64,000 nucleotides of DNA from Panicum virgatum (GCF_016808335.1 NC_053139.1:38932464-38996463), one strand, 5' to 3'. Counted from the stretch's first letter, positions 31,387 to 43,628 are shown. The notes: a model not told the origin generated them from the letters alone. Numbers and translations are program-made.

Positions 31387-33787
31387 CAGAGCATGGGTAG
31401 GCGCCGCCGCACCTGATCTCCCAGCTCCGGCCGCCTCCAGCCCAGCCGGCTGTGGATCCGAGCTCTCCTCACGCGCTCTCTCCATTCATCCCACTAGGAG
31501 TTCCTCTCGTCGCGCGGGCTGGGAGAGCAGGGAACGCCTCCCTGCTGCCATAGACGTCTGCTCCGGCGCCGGCGTCGACTGTTACGCTGCCCCAACCTTC
31601 CCCTCCTGGCCCCTCTTGGTCGCAATGTGAGTGCAATGACGGCGCCGTAGCCTCGAAAGAGGCTCGCCGGGTGGTTCGGCAGCAGGAGGCAACGGCGAGG
31701 GACACTGGTGCCGCTGCCCCATCTCCGCGTCGCCGCCACCACCATCCCCCGCGACGCCAGCTGCAGGTGTTCCTGTCCCGCGTCGTACAGCCCAGCCGTC
31801 GGCCGGCCTATGCGCCGGTGATTCCTTCTTGCCGCTGCCTTCGTCGTCTTCCCTTCGTCGTCTTCCCCGGCCGGCATGTAAGGCATGGTCATGCTGCCCC
31901 CTTCAACCTGTGACCCTATGGGGTCCCGAACAGAAGGCCGCTCTTCCGACGACTCATCCTCCCGCCGTGTGCCGCCGCCGCCGCCGTCACTACAGTCCAA
32001 GTCACCGGCAGAGCGTAGCATTGCTTTCAAAGCGTGGGCTCGTGGCAGATGCTATCGCTGTCTTGCCCGCGATCATCAAGTTAACTCCTGCCAAGATGCT
32101 TTTCGTTGCATCCGCTGTCGTCGCCCTGGACATCGGGAGCGACATTGCCGCCTCCGGTCTCCCTCGGTCGCCCCATGCTCTCGCAAGGGTGATGTCCAAC
32201 CTCGCAATCCACAACCAGCTCGAAGCTGGGCGGATGTCGTTGCTGCATCACCATCAGGTGGGCATCATGATCAGCTACCAGCTTCAACTAATCCCCATGC
32301 TAGATGCGGCATGGATGCCAACCCATGTATTAAATGCGGCTGTCGTTGTCATGCTGGTTTGCCCACCTCGGATCTTCCATCCATATTTGGGCCTGTGATG
32401 GAGTCGCTTCGTTCGGACCTCAAAGAGTTCTTCACATCTCGACTCGAGGAAGTACTGAGTCCACTCAAGGTTGAGGCCTCTACCATCAAATTGTGGCTAG
32501 CGCGGGTGGCTAACTACTTGGAACGTGTGGAGACATCTAGTGAAGACCCTCATGCTGCTGACTTGGTTGGTCTGTTTGGTCCTTGCTCCCCGGTTCATCG
32601 ATCTCCAACTCCATCCTTCTTCAATTCATTTGCGGCTGCTTGCATGTCTACACGAGACTCCATGCCAGATGAGAAGTCGGTGTCCATAGAGAACCGAGCC
32701 ACTCGTGTGCTTTTGGATGCCAATGGGTTGGAGGTGACCACTACTGGAGATGTGGCACACTCACCCTCTAAGGATTTTGGAATTCCCATCGCCAATGAGG
32801 TGGTTCTGGAACACACAACAACTCCCACTTTGCAAGTTCAAGCTCCCGAGTTTCAATCAACAACAACAGATACCACGACTCTCCCATTTCATGAGCCGGC
32901 AGAAGGAATTTCCAATCTCGCTGTCGGGACAATGCCTTTGGCCACGATCCCTTTGGAATGTGAGAAGCATGAGGTGGTTCCGTTGGACCTTCCCGTAGAG
33001 CAAATGTCCATACAAGGTGGCAGGCACCTCTATTGAGGATGTTGTGGTGGTGGAAGATGCATCTGATGATGAGGAAACAACCTCGGATGTGGGTACGGCG
33101 ATTGAGGACCCCATTGTCCTCCTCCTTGATGCGGATGATTGCACCCAGCCTACAGTTGAGATCAAGGTGGAAGTGCCCGGACAGGTGCATAACATTTCAA
33201 TGGACACAACGTCCATGACAGATGTTACTGCTATGAAGTTTGAGGAGCTTGCTTGCACTCGTACAGAACCCCCATCAATAGTGACACCGTTGGCGACATC
33301 AACAGCAAGACGTAGGTGCAAGCACTATGACAAATCGTCAGTTCGTCGAAGTGTTCGCCTCGCCCAGCGCAAGGCGTTAAAAGACTTGGGGATCATTGCG
33401 AATGATGGGAAGCTTAACGAGGATGCCATTCAAGATTGTGCAGACATACTCAAGGAGGTGCCACCAGACCTTCTCAAGTCTTTAGCGAATCTAAAAAGTA
33501 AAGACTTCTGGGATGTTGTGGCGGGGCTTACTTTGCCTCCTGGTTAGTCTTGGGTGCTACTTTTCGGTCTTTGTTGTTTATGGTTGTTTCTAGTCTCGTC
33601 AAGTGGAGTGGTGCGGCTGCATTGATGTCCCAATCCAATCGGTTGTTTGTTGAGTAGAGTTCGAGTGGAGTTGGAGTGGCCGTGTCCAATTCCAACTGGT
33701 CGGTTTCTTTGTCATTGTTATTTTGTCCAGTCTGGATGTTCTTTCTTCTTTTTAATATAATCGGCAGCTCTCCTGCCTGGTTCGTTT
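31387..33787 (+). mobile_element. LINE-like retroelement with ORF1 only, flanked by a 16-bp target duplication
   Basis: The word CATATCCATAGGGGAA is present at 31371-31386 and again at 33788-33803, bracketing a 2.4 kb insert. The insert carries a zinc-knuckle ORF1 and ends with an L1-like 3' sequence (TTTTAATATAATCGGCAGCT, then CTCCTGCCTGG). There is no endonuclease or reverse-transcriptase frame anywhere in the insert, so it cannot move on its own. No poly(A) tail is left at the 3' end. Confidence 0.85.
31885..33547 (+). pseudogene. LINE ORF1-like nucleocapsid protein with two CCHC knuckles, frameshifted
   Basis: The frame 31885-33036 encodes two adjacent CCHC zinc knuckles (CYRCLARDHQVNSC and CIRCRRPGHRERHC) near residues 56-86. 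They are preceded by a Ser/Pro-rich segment and followed by a long Ser/Thr-rich region with SWADVV, as in plant L1-type ORF1 proteins. The frame stops at 33036, but the expected C-terminal part, containing RRSVRLAQRKALKDLG and ending at 33547, continues in another frame (33017-33547). At least one frameshift therefore lies near 33010-33036. Upstream in-frame sequence (31671-31913 and similar) may be the degraded N-terminus. ORF1 products bind the element RNA; this copy is probably not functional. Confidence 0.75.
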
Positions 33788-33803
33788 CATATCCATAGGG
33801 GAA

Positions 33804-35558
33804 AAACTCTTTGACGAAATGAGAAGGGGAAAATACAAATTTTACAAGAGGTAAGAGTAGAAATAACTTGCTAAAATTACCTTGAAAAACCAAAACAACT
33901 GATAATTTGGGATGCCGGGAGTAGAAAATAGGTAAATATGATAGAAACAATATTAATAATGAGTATTTTGAAACGAAACAAAACAAGTAGTAGCACTGCC
34001 ATATATAAAATCTGCGAGGAGGTTTGCCGCTGTTTGTCCGCCGCCGCCGTCGTCGGCCGGTGGACCGACTATACGCGTCGGTATGGAGACGAGGTTCACC
34101 GACGGAGACGACGGGAGGGAATGAAATTTGCTCCGTGTGGGAAGCCACCCGACCCGACCGCACATCTCTATAACACTCTATAACACGAAACGTGGGTCTA
34201 TTCTCTGGCACGAGATTGGGCCACGTCTACAGTTAAAAAAGGACCGTCGGATCGGGCACGAACGGGCAGGAAAGTGCCGCCTCCATCCTCCTCCTGAGCG
34301 CGGGCGTCGCAGCCCCGGGCTCGCCGGCGGCGACCTCCTGCTCATCGAGCCGGCAGCGGATGCGGCGGCGCCGCCAGGGGCCTCGCAGGCGGCCGCGGGA
34401 GCCTGCTCAGGGAGGAGTGGACGGAGCAGCTGAACAGCCAGCGCAGGGAGAAGAGGCGGCGCATGGGGGCAGAGGCGACGGTTGCTGGAAGACGACGGCA
34501 CCGCCGGCGAAATCCGCCGTGGGTACCCTTCCATGGACCGATTGCTTCAGCCTCGACCTCCGCTTCCGCACCAGGGAACCTCCCTCACCCCTCAGGCGGA
34601 GCCCTCGTTGACTGCAGCGGCTCGCCGTCGACGCCATGGCCGGCCCTCATGGCAAGCTGACCCACCGGCCCTTCCTTCCTTCGATTAGTCGCAGAAATGG
34701 AGCCGCCGTCACCTGGCCAACCTGACGCGCCCATCGGCCGCTCGCGTTCGCCGCCGACGTAGCCGGAACGCAGCCATCGCTGCCGCGGACGCCATGACTG
34801 CGCCACCTGCACGTCGCCGGCCGGCTGCCGCTGCCCACACCCCGTGCTGCCTAGCTTAGTGGATGCGCGTCGTCCTCGTGATGCTCACGATGGCGATACC
34901 ATCGCCATCGACGGCACGTTGTTGCTTGAGGATGACGTCGAAGAGTGCGTAGATACAGTGCTCGATCAAATGTCTCAACCATTGTAACAGCTTCTCCATG
35001 GACTGCAGATCTTTGCAAAGCTTCTCCATGTTGAGGAACGGACTGCTCTTGCCGTTCCAGCAGGTCAAGTTTGCATTCCAAGGATTGAACCCGCTCATAA
35101 GAGTGCACGCCACCACCGACCTCGCCTATAGTCGGCAGTGCTTTGCCGTGCTTGTTCGCCGCGTGGTCAGAGTGCAATTCCCTGTGGATCTGCGATGCTG
35201 CGCGTGTTCGCTCATAAGAGTGCACAAGCACACAAATACATGTATTATGTATACTCTGTTACCTGTAACCTGCTTCTGCAAGACCTGCAGCACCTCAGGC
35301 CCAAGCCACCCACCCACATGCTTAGGTCCAATCTTGTGAAGTCTTAATTACAAATCTGTTAGACTGCGAGGTAAGCTTCGTTCCTTTGCACAACCAAGAT
35401 GCTCAAAGTAATTTTCTGATTAATCTTTTTCTCGGATGGTGTCACTTGATTGTTCTGTATATAGCTAAGGCCTATTAAGGCTATTAGCTCGTTGATATAT
35501 CCAAACCAGCTTAATACTCTTCAATTAATTTCTCTATTCTCAGATTTGGCCATGCAAT
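33804..35558. other. Intergenic region with unassigned GC-rich segment
   Basis: 34020-34850 is GC-rich and has frames on both strands. One + frame reads SLLREEWTEQLNSQRREKRR, which looks protein-like, but no family was recognised and no full gene model could be built. The phrase CGCTCATAAGAGTGCAC recurs at about 35092 and 35210. Treat as possible gene fragment, unproven. Confidence 0.35.
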
Positions 35559-37902
35559 CATTACCAGAAAACGCACAAATGCCGAGTGTCTCCGACTTTG
35601 CCGAGCCGAGTGCTTGTTGGAGGCACTCGGCAAAGCCCGTTTCGCCGAGTGCCAGCCACTTGACACTCGGCAAAAAATTTCTATTTTTATTTTTTTTCGT
35701 TCAAACTTTTTTATTATCAACTCAAATTTGAAAAGTTAATCCCTGGTAGCATATGATACTTTTATTAATTATTGTACTATATTCTGATATTTATTTCTGT
35801 TTGCGGTAATATTCTTTGAAATTATGTATAAATTATAAGTGGTTCGAAATTTCAAAATCTTAGAAAGGAAAAGTTATATTCATGTATCTAGATGAAAACT
35901 GATGCCGTATCAGCGAAAGAAATAAATAGTTGAAGCATGTTTATCACGAAACTTGACCGCAATATTGCGCACGGATGTTCGGGAAAAACTAAAAATAGCA
36001 AATAAAGTCTGAAAATCATGGGACTTGTTGCGATGTCATGGCTTCATGCAGGGATAGTGTGGAAAAAAAATTCAAAGCATTTCGGACAAGTGATAACGTA
36101 CGCTGCTTACAAACCAGAGGATCTTCGAAGAAGTTTCAGAGAGATGCAGAATAGTCGGATAGATTTGTACTCAAAATGAAAGTAGCATATGAATTTAAAC
36201 TTGAAATTTTTTGTTTAGACAAACAATAAAAAAGTATCTATCCCATGAAATTTGAGTTAATTTTTTTGAGTTTGTTATATTTTTTTGCTACTCATTGGAA
36301 ATAATTGTATTTAGTTTGAATTTTAACTTTAGACGCATGAAATAATAGATTTTTCTTCATGAAATTATGATCCATAAATTATTGACTTATGTTGGCAAGT
36401 TTTTTAATTGATATTCATTACAATTTTGTAAAACACATAATCAAAATAATTTTGTTGATATAAATTAAATTTAACTATGAAATACATGGAATAATAGTTT
36501 TTTTGCATGAAATAATGAAAAATGAAAAGTCAACTGTTCTAATATGAAATACAAATAATAATGTATGAAATAATGGATTTTTGTTGAATGTGCATATTAA
36601 TATCATTTTTTGAAGCGAGTTCTTTGATTTTGCAGGAAAATTTCTTTGCCGAGTGTCGTATGGGCAAGCACTCGGCAAATATTTTTTGGTTTTTTATTTA
36701 CTTTGCCGAGTACCGGATCGTGGGTACTCAACAAAGTTTTTTTTCTTTTTTTAATAGCCTTGCCGAGTGCTGGATCTTAAGCACTCGGCAATGATTGTAT
36801 TTTTCTTTTTTTTAATATCTTTGCCGTGTGCCGGATCGGGGCACTCGGCAAAGAAGCCTTCCTGGCCCTTTACCGTCCGTGCCCACCACTCTCTCTCTTC
36901 TCACACTCCTCCACACCCGCCCGCGCCGCCGCCTCCACACTCGACCGCCGTCGCCATCGCACGCCGCCTCCCGCCGACCTCGCCTCCCGCCGCCGCCGCC
37001 CCATGCGCCCGGGCCGCCGCCGTCCCGCTCGCCACCCCGGGCCCCTCGCCGCCCGCAGCCGCTCCTCCGGCCGCTGCCGTCCCGTTCGCCGTCCCGCTCG
37101 CCGCCCCGGGCCCCTCGCCGCCCGCGGCCGGGCCTCCCGCCGCCGCCGTTCCGTGCCCCCCCCCGCCGCCCCGAGCCCCGCGTACCACCCGCGGCTGCGC
37201 CGCCGCCACCCCGGGCGCCGCAGCACGCCACTGCCGCCTCGGCTCCGCCCCGCCTCCCGCAGCTCCGCGCCGCCCGGCAGCCGAGGCCCGCGGCCTCTGC
37301 GCCTCCACGCTGCCCGGCGCAAGAGGGCGCGACCCGCCACCGGTCCTCGGCGCCCGAGGTAATTTGTTTATTTTTTAAGTAAATTATTAAGTTGGATTTG
37401 TTTGTTGTAAATTAGATTAGGATTATATTCTTTATGTAGATTTTTAGGTAGATTTAGTTTTTAGATAGATATAGATATTGTTTATTTAGTTTTATTTAGA
37501 ATGATTTAGTTTATTTAGTTTAGGTAGATATAGATTTTTAGGTAGATATGAATATTGTTTATTTAGTTTATTTAAAATGATTTAGTTTATATAGTTTAGG
37601 TAGATATAAATTTAGAGATTAATTGTTTAATTAGTTTAGTTAGACTTGTTTAGTTTATGTACATATTTATTTAGACTGATTTTAGATGTTAATTGTTTAT
37701 TTAGTTTTTAAGATCGGTTTAGTTTATTGATAACAAAATGATATATTTAGTTAGTTTATTCATAATTATATTTTGAAAATCAATGTACACCAGTTAGGCG
37801 TCTCCCGTTCAAAATAGATACGATTGCAAATACGCAGATATTTGCATATTGATGGCCGTATCTATTTCGAATTGTCCACGTTTTTTGACAGCCCGAGGAT
37901 GC

Positions 37903-38081
37903 GTAGATGGGGTTAGTTTATATGGTCCACTCAGATCCAAGGCAGAGTTTCGGCATCATCTCCCTGTTGTTCTTCGGATACACAATCTCCCTTTCGGGAC
38001 GTGTATCTGGAGAACAGCAGGGAGGTGCTGCCGAAATTCTGTCTCGAATAGGAGTGGATCATATAAACTGACCCCATCTAC
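37903..38081. repeat. Long inverted repeat (hairpin) upstream of CACTA transposase start
   Basis: The left arm 37903-37983 begins GTAGATGGGGTTAGTTTATA. The right arm 38001-38081 ends with its near complement (TATAAACTGACCCCATCTAC). The arms of about 80 bp are imperfect but pair along their length, with a 17-nt loop. A second short inverted repeat (AAATAGATACG / CGTATCTATTT) lies just outside, at 37813-37870. Confidence 0.8.
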
Positions 38082-38181
38082 ACATGGTCGGGTGGGATTA
38101 GGACCTATCTTTACCTACTAGACTCTAAGCCGAACGTCTACATGCATTTAAGTTTGATAGTAGTCGCCAACATCTTGGAAG

Positions 38182-38465
38182 ATGGATGACCGTGAGTGGA
38201 TGTACACTGGCCAGGTAACTCGAGCTAGCATGACCAATGAATGGATTGAGAAGACCAACGAGTTCTTGGAAGGGGCATGTGTGACCGTGAGTGGATGTAC
38301 ACTGGCCAGGTAACTCGAGCTAGCATGACCAATGAATGGATTGAGAAGACCAACGAGTTCTTGGAAGGGCATGTGCGCAAGATGAAGGGTCGAGTTCCTA
38401 CGTACAGTACATTTCTTTCAGTTCCTGCAGATTTAGGTGTGTGCTTCCCTACATCTCGAAAATAG
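38182..38465 (+). pseudogene. CACTA transposase-associated domain remnant with 95-bp tandem duplication
   Basis: ATG at 38182 opens MDDREWMYTGQVTRASMTNE, then WIEKTNEFLEG, the start of the Transpos_assoc domain (DREWMY..EWI...FL) that begins CACTA TNPD-like transposases. The block is repeated in tandem (38188-38282 and 38283-38377). The 95-bp unit is not a multiple of three, so the copies are in different frames. The second copy continues to a stop at 38465. No zinc-finger or DDE catalytic part follows. Confidence 0.75.
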
Positions 38466-39392
38466 CTCAGTTCTCGGCTCCCACCAATCTCTCTAAATTT
38501 GCAAGGTTAACGTAACAAACTGCACCATTGCTTGTGCTGGTTGACGTGCTACCTGTGTGACCAATTGGTGAAGAGTCACGATTCACACATATATGCCGGT
38601 GATTAGCCATTGAGGATTCCTTCTGATTGGTTGTAGTGATTTCTTCTCTTCAGGTGTGGTGGTCCATGCCCATGTTTGGTCCAATTGGATTGTTTTCTGC
38701 ATGTCTACAACCATTTATTAGATTAGCCTCATTATCATTGGAACCTTCATGCTTCAGTTATCCATCTGCCCAAGATCAGTTTGGGAAATTTTCTGGTTGA
38801 TTCCTATTTGGCTTATGAGACTCGATGCCCTCAGAGAGTGGCAGGGATCTGAGCTCAATGTTAGTGAAGGACCAAAAACTAGAGCTACATAGAGGTGATG
38901 AAGAGGTTAAGGTAAGTTTCTTCCTCTGAACATAAAGAGCATTGGCCCGACGGACTCATGTTACAGTGATGCAGCCGAGAGTACAAACTGAGCCTTCTTT
39001 GGTGAAGTAACAATAGAAATAACGGCTGCTCCAACCAAGTGCCCCTAGGTTCGTTTCCTCTTTCCTCCATCTGTGTTCTAACACTCGCACCTAGGCACCT
39101 AGCTTCTTTCTGTATTCCATGAGTTGGACGAAAATGAATCATGAAACTGAACTCCAACTAATCCGCTGACGCTATAGGTATAAGATTGGTTACAAATCAG
39201 GAGCACTGAACTTTTTGATAGGCTTGCTTAGCTTTGTCAGACTCGCTGATTCATAGTACGTGCTCTGATTTTAAATGTTTATCTGATTTGATATTTCCTA
39301 TATGGGTAGACTGTAGAAGTTAATTTGTAAGGCCATTCGTGCTCCTCTAAATTAGTGCCGAAGACTCTCAGGTCTGATGAATCAGCAACCAA
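38466..39392. other. Intergenic, unassigned
   Basis: No coding or repeat family was recognised. Could include unrecognised CACTA internal sequence. Confidence 0.35.
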
Positions 39393-39745
39393 GGCCCTGT
39401 TTAGATCTTTACAGGTTTTTGCAAAAAAGTCGTAAACGCATTAAAGTGAAACGGAATCTTGCTAATTTGAAGTACTAAATGAAGTCTATTTACAAAATTT
39501 TTTGCATGGATGGGCTGTAAATCGCGAGACGATTCTAATGAGCCTACTTAATCCATGGTTTGCAACAGTGATGCTACAGTAACCATCCGCTAATTATTGA
39601 TTAAACATGGATTAATTAGCATCATTAGATTCGTCTCGCGATTTACAACCCGTCTATGCAAAATTTTTTGCAAATAGACTTCATTTAGTACTTCAAATGC
39701 CCTCTTTACATCTTTACACAATTTTGCAAAATGAAAACACCCCCC
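39393..39745. mobile_element. Foldback MITE (GGCCCTGTTTAGATC type)
   Basis: Starts GGCCCTGTTTAGATC, a terminus found on abundant grass MITEs. Internal arms 39473-39545 and 39620-39702 are long inverted complements (TACTAAATGAAGTCTATTT / AAATAGACTTCATTTAGTA; TAAATCGCGAGACGA / TCGTCTCGCGATTTA). The right terminus has been altered and does not mirror the left, so the end point is approximate. Confidence 0.7.
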
Positions 39746-41011
39746 AAACTAACAAAAGAGATGAGTGATTGTATTGACAAGACTCGTAACTGTTCTAGAG
39801 TTGACGTACAACTTTGGAGCCACATAATGTAGAGCAGTGCACTGTCATTCAGAATATTAATGGCTTCATTCCATCAATAAATACTGTTGTTACTGTCCCT
39901 TCCATTGTACAAATGTCAATCAAGTAATGCTGCAGGCTGATCCACTGGTAATTTCCTACCATTCAATTGTTCAAGATAGATTTTTGCATTTTGTCCCTTG
40001 TTGCCTGCCATATACAGTATCAGTAAAAGGAAAATCGACTAACAAAAAAATATGAAATATCTCTGCTAACAAAGTCCCTTCTTATTAGGATCTATTTATG
40101 CCAGCCCACAAGAAAGTAGTAAGTTGAAGAGGAGGCTCAGCTCCACAGACCATAACTTTTTTTGGAAACTTTGCTCATTCATTTATTCACCAAACACCAG
40201 ATCAGCAGTATCGCGATCCAACAAAGTACGTACAAAACTTGGGAGAGAATCAAACCAAACAATCAGCTGATCCGGGTCCCTACCTAGGCTACAATGAGCT
40301 AACTCTTGTGCACAAACGATTACAAGAACGAGGTATGAAAGCAACTCTATCAGGGCTAGAATGCAGCGACAACATCTCCTTTATTTCACTGAAGATGACA
40401 CCACGGACCATAACTTTTGAGATAATTTGCAACTTTGCAATTTAGATCGTAACAAACAAATCCAAAATGGCTGGTCCCCTTCAAGAAAGGCGCGGCAAAG
40501 TCACGCCGGTGTTTCCAGTGCATGCCGAGCCACACGCCGTGACGCGGCGAATTGGCCACAAACCTGAGGGGCTACGCGCAAATATCCCCGCGTGGCTTTT
40601 GTTCCTGTCCCCCGGTGCCACCAGAACACTCGATGGTGGCGTGGGCCGTAGGGTGTGGGTGTCGGCCCGCCGCTCTCGCGTACTCTAGTCCCGTAGGCGT
40701 TTCTTTTCTTCTCTGTTTTTTTAACTTATTCTTCTCTGTTTTTTTAACTTATTCTTCTCTGTTTCTGAATCGGCGTGCACGCAGGAGCGCGCGCGCGACG
40801 AGGACGGTCGTGTGCGCCTGAACCTGGGTAGGGCACGCGTTGGCCGCGGCCGTTGCCTCCTGCCGTCGTGGACCGAGCCCGGTCGACGTGACACGCGAGT
40901 TCAAAATCGCTCGCTCGTCGGGCGCCGTCGCCAGGGAGGGACTGAAAAGGCCGGCTGTGGGGACGTGAGGTCCAGTTACGTCCCGAAAATAGCACCACCA
41001 CGAGGCCGTTT
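39746..41011. other. Intergenic region
   Basis: No gene was recognised. A 24-bp unit (TTCTTCTCTG plus T-run plus AACTTA) is repeated 2.5 times at about 40708-40763. 40560-40990 is GC-rich with no convincing frame. Confidence 0.4.
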
Positions 41012-41833
41012 TCTTTTTTTTTAAGAAAGCATACCTGTATTACTAAATAAGTAGATAAGGAAAATGTACAAAGATTCGTTCGAATACAAGCACGCACGAT
41101 AAGGATACAGGAACCGCTGCCCTGACCAAACAGCAAAGGAGCACCCCAAAGAAAGAAAAGTTACAACGAGAACCCAAGCTCCTAAGCTTGCCATCTTCAC
41201 CGGAGGTCGCCATGGGTCTGAAGAAGCCCCATCGCACAGTGGCTTTGAAAGGAGTCGCAGTAGAAGGAGTCTTCGGCGTTCGCCCATCGACCGGGGCCGC
41301 ACCCCAAGCTTCCAGATCCCGGATCGACGCTCGCCATCGACAACCGACGCCGCCGAGGGATGCTCGAGCTCCATCCGTCCACCCATCTTCCACAAAACTA
41401 GCAGCAAGCCCTGAACCCAGAGAGCAACAGGCTGGCGAACTCACCTACCGACGAGACGCCCGCCACGAACTCCTGTACAGGGGATCCCCACGGAAAACCC
41501 CTCCTCCACGCGCTCGTCGACGGCGCCGGAGCGAAGCGCCGCCAAGATGGGGAGGAGCACGGGAGGACGTTATTCTTTGACGCCGACGCCGCCGACGCCT
41601 CAACGTCGACGCCAGAAACCTAACCCTAGAAACCCTAGGACCTAAGCTACTACCCACCCCACTCCCAGCCGGCAGGAGGCCAACGATCTTCGCCACCTCG
41701 CGATGCCGGCGGGGACGTTCGCCCTCACAGTCGCCTCTCTCAAGAAGAAAGGGGAAGACTCTAGACCCGGGATGCGTGTGGCCTCAATAGGCAGGAGCAA
41801 TTGGGGGAGGCGGCGTGGCGGTGGCTTTGGTTG
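41012..41833 (-). mobile_element. 0.82-kb poly(A)-ended retroposon with 14-bp target duplication
   Basis: CCACGAGGCCGTTT occurs at 40998-41011 and 41834-41847. The insert starts on the + strand with a poly(T) run, so its sense strand is minus and it ends in poly(A) after TTTAGTAATACAGGTATGC. The sense strand is GC-rich at its 5' end and has no reverse-transcriptase frame. It is probably a short non-autonomous element moved by a LINE, or a processed transcript. Confidence 0.75.
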
Positions 41834-41927
41834 CCACGAGGCCGTTTCCTGGGCTGCCTCGGAATGCCATTCGCAGCTATCATCATGAAATGAAATAACT
41901 AATAACACTCCCATAAAAAAATAACTA

Positions 41928-42186
41928 CTACCTCCATTTCAAATTATAAGACATTCTAATAAATTTGGAAAGTCAAAATTTTTTATGTTTAATCAAATTT
42001 ATATAATAGAATAATAACATTTATTATATAAACTAAGTACCATTAGATTCTTTATTAGTTATATTTTTAGAGTACATCAATTTGATATCATAAATCTTTA
42101 TATTTTTTCTATAATTTTGGTCAAATTTGAGATTACTTTGACTCTCTAAGATTTTTCGAATGCCTTATAATTTAGATTGGAGGGAG
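41928..42186. mobile_element. Stowaway-like MITE, 259 bp
   Basis: The left end CTACCTCCATTTCAAATTAT and the right end ATAATTTAGATTGGAGGGAG are inverted. TA flanks both sides (41926-41927 and 42187-42188), the Tc1/mariner target. Confidence 0.85.
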
Positions 42187-42451
42187 TAATAACACACGTC
42201 ACATTTAGGAAAACAGAATGATGCAATCATCATTCTCCATCGAATACGACGGACACGTCACATTAGGTTAAATGTATCTCCTTTCAACTCTTAACTTATT
42301 TAATCTATGGGTTTAAACACGTTAAGGATTATAGGGAATGTTCGATGATGGCTCGCACAGGGATAGTAGTGACTAGATACTAGAGAGTACGTTGAAATAA
42401 AGGGCTGAAACCCAATGAGATATCAGCTGCAGCAAAAAGACAGAAAGATCT

Positions 42452-42695
42452 AAAAAAAATGCGGTCGGGGTGAAACGGCCCCCACCGTATTTCATTAAAA
42501 GAAAGCGACCACGGCTTCTCCGACCGCGAAAAAATCCTCCGAACCCTGGCCCATGCCTACAAGGGCCATGCCTTGCAGTGAGCACAGCGAGAGAGATTTT
42601 TTTACCCATGCACTGCCTGCCGGAAAATCCGTCCCCAGCCGGCAGGTAGGAGGCGCTATTGAGCGCTACTAGCCAAGTCGGCCGGCAGGCCGTTC
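42452..42695 (-). mobile_element. 5'-truncated LINE-like fragment with ~19-bp target duplication
   Basis: GCAAAAAGACAGAAAGATCT at 42432-42451 and GCAAAAGACAGAAAGATCT at 42696-42714 flank 244 bp. On the minus strand the insert ends TTTTAATGAAATACGGTGGG, then a GC-rich stretch and a T-run. The TTTTAATGAAATA part resembles grass LINE 3' ends. Confidence 0.6.
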
Positions 42696-42714
42696 GCAAA
42701 AGACAGAAAGATCT

Positions 42715-43626
42715 TGAAAGACGTGTTAAAGCGATCGAAGAAGGATTACATCACGAAGAGAAGGCAGTCCAATTCTAATGGAGGATTTCAAATTGATGTT
42801 TCCAAAACAACCACATAAGCAAAAAAGACTATGGAACAATGATTGAAACTAACTCTCTCAATGCATAATTTGATGTTGTGGTTTTCTAGGATCTATGTTG
42901 CATTTAATTTTAAGACTCATAGAGTGTTGCTATTTGTGTAGAGAGAGTTTCATCTAGATAAAACTGACTTCTTCTCTTTCTTCTTAAATTCTATGCCATG
43001 TCATCATATAATCCTATATAGCATGCTAATTAATATACATGAAACTCCTATGAAACTCCCATTGAGAATGAGCCAGACGTGGAAACTTGTGGAGGTAAAA
43101 CTATTGACGAGGGCTCGTAAACACTAAGAGGAAACTCATCACAACAAATTTCAAGTAAAACTATAACTAGAGGGAGTAATTTTACTATTCAATTTATTTC
43201 CAACGTTATGTTTTATATGTACGGAACATTTTACATTTTAAATTATTTTACTATTGAAATGCTATGTTTTATATGTCGAGCATTTTATGACTTAAATTAT
43301 ACGAAAATTGTTAGTCGCTTTGAAAAACTATGCGTCTTGAAAAAAGTTAAAATGACAGAACAAGTTAGGATGAGGGAAAGTACTTTACAGTAACTAATTG
43401 AAAAAAATAACGCGTGCCAAGAGTCGTTTTTTTAAGAAAGAATGTGGTCAAAACAACATGAGATGATTTTCCACCTTCAGGCCGCAACTCAATCAAATAA
43501 CCTGAAATTATTATAAAAAAACCTGAAATTCGACAAGCGAGAAAAAAATTTGGAGTTCGCACGAGCACGACCCCATTTCTCGCACCATTTCCACCGTTCC
43601 CTCTTCAGATCTCTGTGTCTTGTCTC
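42715..43626. other. Promoter-side spacer of TBCCD1
   Basis: AT-rich, no gene recognised. The last part contains the likely transcription start of the next gene. Confidence 0.4.
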
Positions 43627-43628
43627 TG

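Larger units (their letters stand above)
35559..38465 (+). mobile_element. Decayed CACTA element with TTTGCCGAGTG subterminal repeats
   Basis: The left end reads CATTACCAGAAAACGC, a one-base variant of the CACTACCAGAAAA terminus. It is followed by repeated TTTGCCGAGTG / CACTCGGCAAA motifs at 35581-35690 and again at 36645-36860. These are a hallmark of a grass CACTA family. Next come a GC-rich proline/alanine-coding segment (36870-37370), an AT-rich stretch, a long hairpin (37903-38081) and the start of a transposase-associated domain. The right terminus was not found, so the element is truncated or rearranged after about 38465. Confidence 0.75.

Noticed and set aside
36767..37382. Overlapping proline/alanine-rich ORFs on both strands
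   Set aside because: All frames are open because of GC bias within the CACTA element; none shows a domain.
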